Origin: Bacillota bacterium
GTDB lineage: Bacteria; Bacillota; Negativicutes; Sporomusales; CTSoil-080
Length of the DNA stretch: 32,324 nt
Assembly (NCBI GenBank): GCA_017889625.1
Contig: JAGGAD010000026.1
Span: 1-32,324 of the forward strand
Direction of reading: 5' to 3'
Part shown: positions 7,354 to 14,658 of the stretch, piece after piece
Numbering within the stretch: the first letter of the stretch is position 1
Layout of the letters: each line of letters begins with the position of its first letter
Notes under the pieces: model-generated
The model's input: the letters and a program-made list of their open reading frames with translations, nothing else
The model's database searches: none
What the model was told of the DNA's origin: nothing
Program-made: the position numbers and the translations under genes

Positions 7354-7405
7354 CCAAAAAGCGATTCTTTAGCCAACGGCTAAAGAATCGCTTTTTGGTT
7401 AGAAA
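7347..7405. terminator. Very long bidirectional terminator
   Basis: Perfect 28-base arms around an AAC loop, including CCAAAAAGCGATTC and its complement. It covers the stop codon of the 182-aa gene and ends 20 bases before the stop codon of the converging OmpH gene. T-runs occur in the outer arm on both strands, so it can serve both genes. Confidence 0.9.
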
Positions 7406-7424
7406 CAATTATTTAAAATACTTT

Positions 7425-7883
7425 TTAAAACTTTTTAGCTACTTCACTAGTGATATCCTGCCCGCCATAAACTGCCGCCCCTTTATAAATCACTACGGCA
7501 AGTCCTTTACTATCGGCAACCTGTTTAATTGCAGCAGAAATCTTATCCACAATAGGAGCAAATATTTCTTGCTGCTTAGCGGCTAATTGCTGTTGTAATT
7601 GATTATAATAGTTCTGCTTATCCTGGTCATTCATAGAAGCTGTTTTTGCATCAAAATCTTTTTTTGCCTGATCAATTGCTGCCTGCATAGTAGTATTGGC
7701 TGCAGCAGTATCAGGATGCTGAGACATTAACTGTTGAAAATCGACTAACCCAATGTTCGATGAAGGTGTGGCCGCAAAAGTGGTTGAGTTTTGAGATACG
7801 ATGAATCCTACTACTCCTAAAAACATAAAAACAGTCGCAATAACAAAAGCAAGACTTCTCTTTTTACCCCAAATCATAAACAC
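7425..7883 (-). CDS. OmpH/Skp-family periplasmic chaperone
   Basis: A 152-aa OmpH/Skp-type protein. Skp binds unfolded outer-membrane proteins in the periplasm. An N-terminal signal or anchor (about residues 10-38, hydrophobic, ending FAATP) is followed by the domain start IGLVDFQQLMSQHP, then the long charged coiled-coil arms (about 60-115, rich in Gln, Lys and Ala) and the closing part VADSKGLAVVIYKGAAVYGGQDIT, typical of OmpH proteins. The length fits. Two starts are possible: GTG at 7883 or ATG at 7877, both behind GAGGGAG. A TATAAT with a TGn extension lies at 7951-7956. The gene stands apart from bam or lpx genes. In an organism with sporulation genes it points to a diderm Firmicute. 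Confidence 0.85.
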   Translation of the reverse strand: MFMIWGKKRSLAFVIATVFMFLGVVGFIVSQNSTTFAATPSSNIGLVDFQQLMSQHPDTAAANTTMQAAIDQAKKDFDAKTASMNDQDKQNYYNQLQQQLAAKQQEIFAPIVDKISAAIKQVADSKGLAVVIYKGAAVYGGQDITSEVAKKF

Positions 7884-8205
7884 TTATCTCCCTCTTTCTT
7901 GCCATAGGCAAATTTCTTTCATGTCGCTAACTCTCATTTTGACCTTCTCCATTATACCAGATTACAAATGAGAAATGTGACGGAAATTATCTTAGCTCAA
8001 AAAAACGCTAACTCATCCAACTATTACCCCCAATATTTAGATTTATCTAAGATTAACGCCCTATACGTTGGATATTTGTGTGCTAGCGAGAAATATTTTC
8101 TAGGCCTTTTTTATCATCATAACTCGCATAAAAAAGAGGATTTGGTCTATTTTTAACGAATTTTGATGATACTTGTAGTTTTTAAAGAGAAAGGACGGTT
8201 AGAGT
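7884..8205. other. Divergent intergenic region
   Basis: This gap separates the OmpH gene from the chemoreceptor gene. It holds an extended -10 (TGGTATAAT on the minus strand, 7951-7956) for OmpH. On the plus side it is AT-rich without a clear SigA promoter. A 62-codon open frame at 7968-8156 has no RBS or protein-like composition and is not called. Confidence 0.5.
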
Positions 8206-10242
8206 GTGAAAATAGCTACTATACGTGCCAAATTACTTATCTTATTGTTACCGTTTTTTATTTTATCCTTTGGAGTACTATCTATTATTAGTTTTTACTT
8301 ATCCAATCAATCTTTGACCAAAAGCGTGACCGAAACAGCTTCAGCCCTTGGAAATTCTTCTGCAAATAGTGCTCAGGATACGATTGAGAAAAAAATGATT
8401 CAATTAGATGATCTTGCTAGTATCCAGCGGGTTCGCACCGGTAACATCAGTAACAAAACGCAACTTGCCGAAGCATTGAGCGAAGCGCAGCAGCGTATCA
8501 ACGATTTTGATGCTATTGTTTTTATTACCCCAGATGGTTCAGGGATTCGTGCTGACGGTACAATCATTTCTTATGCTGACCGCGACTATTTTAAAAAAGT
8601 GCTCGCAACTAAAGAGCACTGTATTTCAGAACCATTAATATCAAAGACAACTGGCAAATTGTCGATTGTGTTAGCGGTTCCGGTAAAAGCTAACGGTCAG
8701 TTGACTGGAATATTAATCGGTACCTATTCATTAGATAAGTTGTCCGAAATGCTTAAAGAAGTCAAATTTATGGACAGCGGTTATGGTTATATGGCAGTTA
8801 GCTCCGGCACAGTTGTCGCCCATCCAAATAAAGACCTTGTCGGAAAACTTAATTTGACGGAGAAAAATTATAATCCCGAAATAAAAACTAGCCGGACTGA
8901 ACAAGATGCTAATTTACTGGCTTTATTTAAAACGGCCGTGACTGAAAACAAACAGGTCACTGGAGAATATGTATCTAGTGATGGTCGTTCACAGTTTGCA
9001 GTTTTTACCCCCTTTACCCTGGTCGGTGACAGCCGCTGGGTAATGATAGTTGCTGCACCGCAAACCGAGGTCTATGCTCCGATTTCTACATTAACTAAAA
9101 TGTCTATATTCGTATCCGCCATTTTTAGCATTATGGCGATTATTTATATCTTCATGTTCAGTTCTCGTTTCGCCAAGCCCATCCAGATAATTCGCGATGA
9201 ATGTCTGCTCTTAGCTAAAGGAGATTTACGTGATCGTCCCGCACAAGTATCTTCACATGATGAAATTGGCCAATTAGCTCAGGGGTTCCGGGAGATGCGC
9301 AGTACATTACGAACATTGGTTGTTAAAATTCAAGGTCAAGCCGAACATATGGCCTCTTCTAGCCAGGAATTGACCGCAAGCGCCAACGAAACAGCCAATG
9401 CAGCGAACCAAGTAGCCGGATCAATCACGGAAATTGCCGCCGGTACCCAAACGCAAGCCGCGACAGCCGCTAAAATTAATGATGTAGCCACCAATATGTC
9501 TACTAATACAAATAATATCTCCAGTACCGCCCGCGAAGTATCGCAGATTGCAACCGCTACTTCCGAAGAAGCTAAACAAGGCCGTCGTGCCATTGAAAAT
9601 GCGATTAACCAAATTAATGTTATCGGCAAGGAATCGGCAGCGGTACAACAGTCGATTAACGAATTAGCCAAAGGTTCTGCTTCCATTAGCCAAATTGTAA
9701 ACCTTATCTCCAATATCGCTAATCAAACAAATCTATTAGCCTTAAACGCTGCTATTGAAGCCGCCAGAGCCGGGGAACAAGGCCGGGGCTTTGCCGTAGT
9801 AGCGGAAGAAGTAAGGAAACTTGCGGAACAATCCAATAATGCCACTGAACAAATTGCGGTCCTGATCCAAGAAAATGAGACTAATATGGAGCAAGCCATT
9901 AAAGCCGCTCAAGCCGGAACCAACGGCGTAAACGATGGTATTACCGTAATACAAGCCTCAGGTGAAGCTTTTAATAAGATTGTCAGCGCAGTTGTCGGAC
10001 TTTCCGAACAAATTAACGGCATATCCCAATCCATCAATGAAATGGCGAAGGGTACCCAGACATTTATTACTTCCGTCCAGGAAATTGACAAAGTAAGTAA
10101 AGAAAATGCCGCTGAGGCTCAAACTGTCTCCGCCGCAACCGAAGAACAATCGGCTACTATGCAAGAAATCGCCAGCGCCAGCACTACTTTGGCGCACTTA
10201 GCCGAAGAATTAAACCAGGCGATCGCAAATTTCCGAGTTTAA
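8206..10242 (+). CDS. Methyl-accepting chemotaxis protein with dCache sensor
   Basis: A full-length chemoreceptor of 678 aa. The membrane segments are at about residues 9-30 and 299-320. Between them lies an extracytoplasmic double-Cache-type sensor, with the features [20 protein letters not shown] and the [15 protein letters not shown] region, likely binding a small organic ligand. A HAMP domain (about 321-375) and the long signalling coiled coil follow. The CheA/CheW contact tip is intact (about 503-543: [20 protein letters not shown] then [12 protein letters not shown]). The start is the GTG at 8206 with AGAAAGGA upstream. The ligand cannot be told from sequence. It is monocistronic, followed by a strong hairpin terminator. 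It also gives an internal reference for the degenerate chemoreceptor-like protein at 31190. Confidence 0.95.
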   Translation: MKIATIRAKLLILLLPFFILSFGVLSIISFYLSNQSLTKSVTETASALGNSSANSAQDTIEKKMIQLDDLASIQRVRTGNISNKTQLAEALSEAQQRINDFDAIVFITPDGSGIRADGTIISYADRDYFKKVLATKEHCISEPLISKTTGKLSIVLAVPVKANGQLTGILIGTYSLDKLSEMLKEVKFMDSGYGYMAVSSGTVVAHPNKDLVGKLNLTEKNYNPEIKTSRTEQDANLLALFKTAVTENKQVTGEYVSSDGRSQFAVFTPFTLVGDSRWVMIVAAPQTEVYAPISTLTKMSIFVSAIFSIMAIIYIFMFSSRFAKPIQIIRDECLLLAKGDLRDRPAQVSSHDEIGQLAQGFREMRSTLRTLVVKIQGQAEHMASSSQELTASANETANAANQVAGSITEIAAGTQTQAATAAKINDVATNMSTNTNNISSTAREVSQIATATSEEAKQGRRAIENAINQINVIGKESAAVQQSINELAKGSASISQIVNLISNIANQTNLLALNAAIEAARAGEQGRGFAVVAEEVRKLAEQSNNATEQIAVLIQENETNMEQAIKAAQAGTNGVNDGITVIQASGEAFNKIVSAVVGLSEQINGISQSINEMAKGTQTFITSVQEIDKVSKENAAEAQTVSAATEEQSATMQEIASASTTLAHLAEELNQAIANFRV

Positions 10243-10282
10243 AATGTCATCCGTTAATTCTCGCTTTCTAACTTAATTATTA

Positions 10283-10340
10283 AATAGGAAAAAGGACAAG
10301 GTGCTACATTCTTTGCAGTACCTTGTCCTTTTTTCCTATT
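10283..10340 (+). terminator. Terminator after the chemoreceptor gene
   Basis: Twenty-base arms, AATAGGAAAAAGGACAAGGT and its complement with one extra T, around a 17-base loop. The 3' arm contains TTTTTT. Located 40 bases past the stop codon. Confidence 0.8.
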
Positions 10341-10449
10341 GCTAACCTATACTATTTGTTCTATCATTTACACTAATACTTGATATAATTATAATGAAAA
10401 ATTGCAATAATAACTGGAATAAGTACTAATATGTAAAAAGATTATATAG

Positions 10450-10611
10450 CTAACTATTACGTTGTTTGACAACAATACCAATACCAACAGCAATCAAAAT
10501 GAGCGGCCAAAAGTAACTACTACAGGCCCATGAAATAATACCAATCCTTTCTAATAGAAAAACAACTCCCACCAAAATAAGAGCCCAGCCAGTTAGACCA
10601 TACTTTCTCAC
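10450..10611 (-). CDS. Small LiaF-type membrane protein (53 aa)
   Basis: A 53-aa protein with two predicted membrane segments: about residues 7-26 (TGWALILVGVVFLLERIGII) and 34-48 (FWPLILIAVGIGIVV), then a basic end KQRNS. The pattern Gly-x-x-LIL-x-G-x-x-FLL ... WPLILIxxG is that of the DUF5668/LiaF N-terminal transmembrane region, found in membrane stress sensors and in stand-alone small proteins. The start is a GTG with GGGGGGAG 4 nt upstream. It lies alone between the chemoreceptor and MenA-like genes, on the opposite strand. The function of the stand-alone form is not known to me. Confidence 0.75.
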   Translation of the reverse strand: MRKYGLTGWALILVGVVFLLERIGIISWACSSYFWPLILIAVGIGIVVKQRNS

Positions 10612-10715
10612 AATACTCCCCCCTTTTTTTGGTTAGGTCTTTCTATGTTTATTATATAAAGAGATAATCTAAAAATGCCTGCTCATGCGGATATCATGAC
10701 AAAAAGGAGAATATC

Positions 10716-11654
10716 ATGCAGCCTAGTACGATGGAAAAAGCAACTCGCCCCACTGCCAACGTCGGCTTAGAAATTTGGTGGAAACTGCTCCGGCCTCATA
10801 CCCTTACAGCTTCATTTGCACCAGTAGCAATCGGCAGTACCCTAGCGCTCAATTATGCTCCGTTTCATTTGAACTTATTCTTGATTATGCTCATTGCCAG
10901 TATGTTGATCCAAGCGGCTACTAACATGTTGAACGAGTATTATGACTATGTTCGTGGGCTAGATAATGAATATTCTGTCGGAATAAGCGGTACAATTGTC
11001 CGTGACGGCATTACCCCCAAAGCGGTTCTCCGTTCTGCCCAAGCATCATTTATGGTAGCCTTCAGTTTAGGACTTTATCTTTCCTTCGCCAGTAGTTGGT
11101 GGTTGTTTTTATGCGGTCTTATTGCCGTATCAATAGGCTATCTCTATTCCGGAGGACCTTATCCGCTTTGCGCTACTCCCTTCGGCGAATTAGCTGCTGG
11201 AACATGCATGGGCCTGGTTATTATCCTAATTTCATTTTTCATTCAAACCAGAACCATTAGTTTCATCTGTGTCCTTATTTCACTGCCAACTTCGATTTTG
11301 GTTGGAGCCATCCTGATGTCCAATAATATCCGCGATCTGGAAAATGACAAACGCCATGGCCGAAAAACCTTAGCGATCATGATGGGCCGAAAACTAGCTA
11401 CTCAGGCCTTAACCGCCATGTTTATAACGGCATACATCGGAGTAATACTATTGGTTATCTTTAGTATGATCAGTCCTTGGATTTTATTAGCCTTAGTCAG
11501 CATTCCCAAAGCCCTTCAAGCAATCAAAGGCTTTCGGCAAAACACCACCCACCCCCACGAATTAATGCCCGCGATGGTGTCTACCGCGCAAACAAATACT
11601 ATTTTCGGCTTAGCAGTGTCTCTGGGGTTATTGCTCCAATATTTAAGAATCTAA
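10716..11654 (+). CDS. menA: UbiA-family prenyltransferase, MenA-like
   Basis: A 312-aa integral membrane prenyltransferase of the UbiA superfamily, most like MenA, which joins a polyprenyl chain to 1,4-dihydroxy-2-naphthoate in menaquinone synthesis. Both Asp-rich motifs are present: NEYYDYVRGLD (residues 73-83) and NNIRDLENDKRHGRKTLA (203-220). About eight hydrophobic segments are visible, and the N-terminal WWKLLRPHTLTASFAPVAIG is typical of MenA. The ATG has AAGGAG 6 nt upstream. No other men gene is in the window. The superfamily is certain; MenA is more likely than other UbiA enzymes because of the GRKTLA motif and the length. It is a single gene with its own terminator. Confidence 0.85.
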   Translation: MQPSTMEKATRPTANVGLEIWWKLLRPHTLTASFAPVAIGSTLALNYAPFHLNLFLIMLIASMLIQAATNMLNEYYDYVRGLDNEYSVGISGTIVRDGITPKAVLRSAQASFMVAFSLGLYLSFASSWWLFLCGLIAVSIGYLYSGGPYPLCATPFGELAAGTCMGLVIILISFFIQTRTISFICVLISLPTSILVGAILMSNNIRDLENDKRHGRKTLAIMMGRKLATQALTAMFITAYIGVILLVIFSMISPWILLALVSIPKALQAIKGFRQNTTHPHELMPAMVSTAQTNTIFGLAVSLGLLLQYLRI

Positions 11655-11658
11655 TAGG

Positions 11659-11706
11659 AAAAGCCAAGGAGTCGTGAACGGACGTTATCGCGACTCCTTG
11701 GCTTTT
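11659..11706. terminator. Terminator between menA and the DUF2148 gene
   Basis: Perfect 16-base arms (AAAAGCCAAGGAGTCG and its complement) around a 16-base loop, flanked by T-runs on both strands. It sits between two converging genes and probably serves both. Confidence 0.85.
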
Positions 11707-11733
11707 TAAAATTTAGACATCGACGCGGTTCAA

Positions 11734-12261
11734 CTAACGATCAAAAAACGGGTTTTTCCCGGAGATGCTTAGTGGAATACCATAAGCGAGTTGAATATTA
11801 TCGTCAAATAGGTTCATTTCCAACGCCGCTTTACCGATTGTATACATAATGCGATTATCAACATGATGCAAAGCTGCCGCATTTACTGCCGAACCGGCGG
11901 CAATTCCAAGGTCGGCTACACTGATGGCACATAGACTATGATTAGCGGCACATTCGGCACAATTACTAAACCCACAGAACCCGCACGGATTACAGCCAAG
12001 CGGCTGAACTATTTGACCAAGCAGTACAATAAGGGCTGCTTTATCAACATTATCGGCATCACGGACAAATGACGTCGTCCCATGTTCCTTAGCCAACCGC
12101 CGCATTGTTTCGGCCAGTTGATCTTTTTCCCGTGCTTTTACAATCATGGTAACTAGATTATCAACGCCTTTTGCTTTTGGGGCTGTTCTAGCCGCCACGC
12201 ACATTAAATCAGCCACTCGTTCCACGGCCCGTTCTTCAATTTCCCGACTCGTCGTAATCAT
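11734..12261 (-). CDS. DUF2148 ferredoxin-domain protein
   Basis: A 175-aa protein of the DUF2148 family, annotated elsewhere as ferredoxin-domain containing. An early Cys is at residue 21 (DLMCVAARTAPKAKG), and the Cys-rich cluster GCNPCGFCGFSNCAECA (about residues 88-104), with another Cys shortly after (HSLCA), probably binds an Fe-S cluster. The C-terminal part DNRIMYTIGKAALEM is typical. Its role is unknown; the family is frequent in anaerobes. The ATG has AAGGTGGG upstream and lies 26 bases after the mutS2 stop, so it is probably the last gene of the U32-mutS2 operon. Confidence 0.85.
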   Translation of the reverse strand: MITTSREIEERAVERVADLMCVAARTAPKAKGVDNLVTMIVKAREKDQLAETMRRLAKEHGTTSFVRDADNVDKAALIVLLGQIVQPLGCNPCGFCGFSNCAECAANHSLCAISVADLGIAAGSAVNAAALHHVDNRIMYTIGKAALEMNLFDDNIQLAYGIPLSISGKNPFFDR

Positions 12262-12287
12262 TCTTTTCCCACCTTCATCAGCAGATA

Positions 12288-14651
12288 TTAAGCAAGGGTT
12301 ACTACCGTCACCCCTAAGCCACCTTCACTCAGTTCACCAATACGCATTGTCTGTACACTCCGGTGTGCTTTTAAGTATTCTTTGACCCCGCTCCTGAGCG
12401 CACCGGTACCTTTACCATGAATAATAATAGCCTCATGTAATCCCGCCAAAACAGCATCATCCAAATATTTATCTAAAATATCTTCAGCTTCAACTACGGT
12501 CAGACCACGAATATCCACTTCGCGAGCTGTATCTTGAACTTTAGCCAGATTCACCCGGCCTGAAGACGCGGCTTTCTTAGTCACCGCCTTTTCTTCCGCC
12601 ATCCGGCATGCGGATAGCGGAACATTCATCTTCATAATACCGAGTTGTACCATTACCTCATCACCATTCACGGCCAGCACTTGGCCTTTTTGCCGAAGGG
12701 TCGTAACATAAACCATATTCCCCAGCTTCAATCCCTTACCGGCGACTGCCTCCCCCTGCACCGGCTCACCATCGTTGTTGCTGCGGACTAACGCCAACCC
12801 GTCACGTATTCGGCTGCGGGCACTATCAATAGCCCGTTGACGGTCACGACTGTTGGTCACTGAAAATTGCGCTTTAAGTTCAGCGATACTTACTTCGGCA
12901 TCGCGTCGGGCCTGCCGCAAAACTTGAGCCGCGTCTTCCTGAGCTTTTGCAATGATCTGCTGTTTTTTCTCAACTATTGATTGATGCTCATCCGCTAAGC
13001 GCTGTTTTAATTCGGCCACTTCTCGTTCCAGGGCAACCATTTCAGCCTGTCGCGTACTATACAAGCGTTTTTGTTCTTCTAAATCGCTTAGAACTTGGTC
13101 GAATTCGGCATAATCTTCATCAACCAAGTTGCTGGCCCGCTCAATGATACTTTCTCCCAGTCCTAACCTCCGCGATATGTAAAATGCCTTACTGCTGCCA
13201 GGCGTACCGATAAGCAGCCGATAGGTTGGTTTTAAAGTCTGACTGTCAAATTCTACGCTGGCATTTTCAATTCCATGTCGAGAATAAGCAAAAGTTTTTA
13301 ATTCACTATAGTGGGTTGTGGCAATAATCCGAGTTCCGCGGCGATAAAATTCTTCAAGCATGGCCATAGCCAGCGCCGCCCCTTCATCGGGGTCAGTTCC
13401 AGCACCAATTTCATCAATTAGCACAATATCACCGGCACCAGCCTTGCTAAGTATCCGAACTAGATTGGTCATATGCGCTGAGAAAGTACTAAGACTTTGT
13501 TCAATGCTCTGCTCATCGCCAATGTCCGCAAATATATTACGAAAAACTGTTAGTTCCGAATCAGCCGCCGCCGGAATAAACAATCCAGCTTGTGCCATAA
13601 CCGAAAACAGGCCGACAGTCTTCAAAGTAACCGTCTTGCCGCCGGTATTAGGCCCGGTTATGACCAGCACCGAAAAATCATCACCCAATCTTACATCAAT
13701 CGGCACTACAATATCAGCCGCAATCAAAGGATGCCGCCCCTGGCGAATATTCAAGCGCCCTTCGGTATTAATCCGAGGTTCTACAGCTTTTAATTTAATC
13801 GCCAGACTAGCCTTGGCAAAAGCAAAATCAAGTTCGCCCAGGGCCAGACAAGTTTCATGAAGTACCGATCCAGATTTTGCCACTTGAGCACTTAGTGCCC
13901 GGAGAACCCGTTCCACTTCAGCCTCTTCCGCCGATACCATTTGTTTTAAATCATTATTAAGGTTAACCACCGCCAACGGCTCAATAAAAACAGTTGCTCC
14001 ACTAGACGACTGATCATGGACAATCCCCGGGAAATTATTGCGGTATTCCTGTTTTACCGGAATAACATAACGGTCGCCGCGAATTGTCACCAATACTTCT
14101 TGAAACAGCTTTTGATATTCACTGGAATGGAGAATACTCTCAAGCTTTTCTTTAATACGCTGCTGAGATGTGCGTATTTCACGCCGTAACCTTGCTAATT
14201 CGGGACTGGCACTATCTTTTACGGAGCCTTGGTCAGTGACGGTATTGTCAATAGCCTGTTCCAACGATCGCACCACGGTAATCCGGGCCACAACCTCGTT
14301 AAGTCTTACCGCCGCCATGTCTTGGTCCGCAAAAAACTGTTTAACCCGGCGAGCTGCATATAGCATACTGCCAACCGCCAAAAATTCATGCACCTCAAGT
14401 ATAGCTCCAATTTCAGCGCGTTTAACAACCGCTCTAATATCACGGATTGCCCCCAAGGGCACATTATCTACAGCCGACAGTATAGCTAACGCTTCACGCG
14501 TTTCCTCTAGTCTGGCCATTACTTGAGGGTAATCAGCTACCGGATCTAGCCGTTCCGCCATTTCTCGGCCCAAAATACTGCCGGTACAATCGGCTAGCAT
14601 CAGGCGCACTTTATTAAATTCCAAAGTAACAAGCATCGCTGAATCCATCAT
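12288..14651 (-). CDS. mutS2: Endonuclease MutS2 with Smr domain
   Basis: A 787-aa MutS2, the usual length. The N-terminal core is followed by the ATPase with Walker A GPNTGGKT (about residues 332-339) and Walker B IVLIDEIGAGTDPDEGAA. A long coiled coil (about 515-620, rich in Glu, Arg and Gln) and the C-terminal Smr nuclease domain follow (about 710-787, VDIRGLTVVEAEDILDKYLD then IIHGKGTGALRSGVKEYL). MutS2 restrains recombination and in B. subtilis acts on collided ribosomes. There are two adjacent ATG codons (14651 and 14648); AAGGAG favours the second by spacing. It begins 7 bases after the U32 gene stop, so they are co-transcribed. It lies downstream of pheST-zapA as in other Firmicutes, though other genes are inserted. 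Confidence 0.96.
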   Translation of the reverse strand: MMDSAMLVTLEFNKVRLMLADCTGSILGREMAERLDPVADYPQVMARLEETREALAILSAVDNVPLGAIRDIRAVVKRAEIGAILEVHEFLAVGSMLYAARRVKQFFADQDMAAVRLNEVVARITVVRSLEQAIDNTVTDQGSVKDSASPELARLRREIRTSQQRIKEKLESILHSSEYQKLFQEVLVTIRGDRYVIPVKQEYRNNFPGIVHDQSSSGATVFIEPLAVVNLNNDLKQMVSAEEAEVERVLRALSAQVAKSGSVLHETCLALGELDFAFAKASLAIKLKAVEPRINTEGRLNIRQGRHPLIAADIVVPIDVRLGDDFSVLVITGPNTGGKTVTLKTVGLFSVMAQAGLFIPAAADSELTVFRNIFADIGDEQSIEQSLSTFSAHMTNLVRILSKAGAGDIVLIDEIGAGTDPDEGAALAMAMLEEFYRRGTRIIATTHYSELKTFAYSRHGIENASVEFDSQTLKPTYRLLIGTPGSSKAFYISRRLGLGESIIERASNLVDEDYAEFDQVLSDLEEQKRLYSTRQAEMVALEREVAELKQRLADEHQSIVEKKQQIIAKAQEDAAQVLRQARRDAEVSIAELKAQFSVTNSRDRQRAIDSARSRIRDGLALVRSNNDGEPVQGEAVAGKGLKLGNMVYVTTLRQKGQVLAVNGDEVMVQLGIMKMNVPLSACRMAEEKAVTKKAASSGRVNLAKVQDTAREVDIRGLTVVEAEDILDKYLDDAVLAGLHEAIIIHGKGTGALRSGVKEYLKAHRSVQTMRIGELSEGGLGVTVVTLA

Positions 14652-14658
14652 CTTCTCC

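Noticed and set aside
7968-8156. 62-codon open frame upstream of the chemoreceptor gene
   Set aside because: No ribosome-binding site, composition not protein-like, and it overlaps the divergent promoter region.
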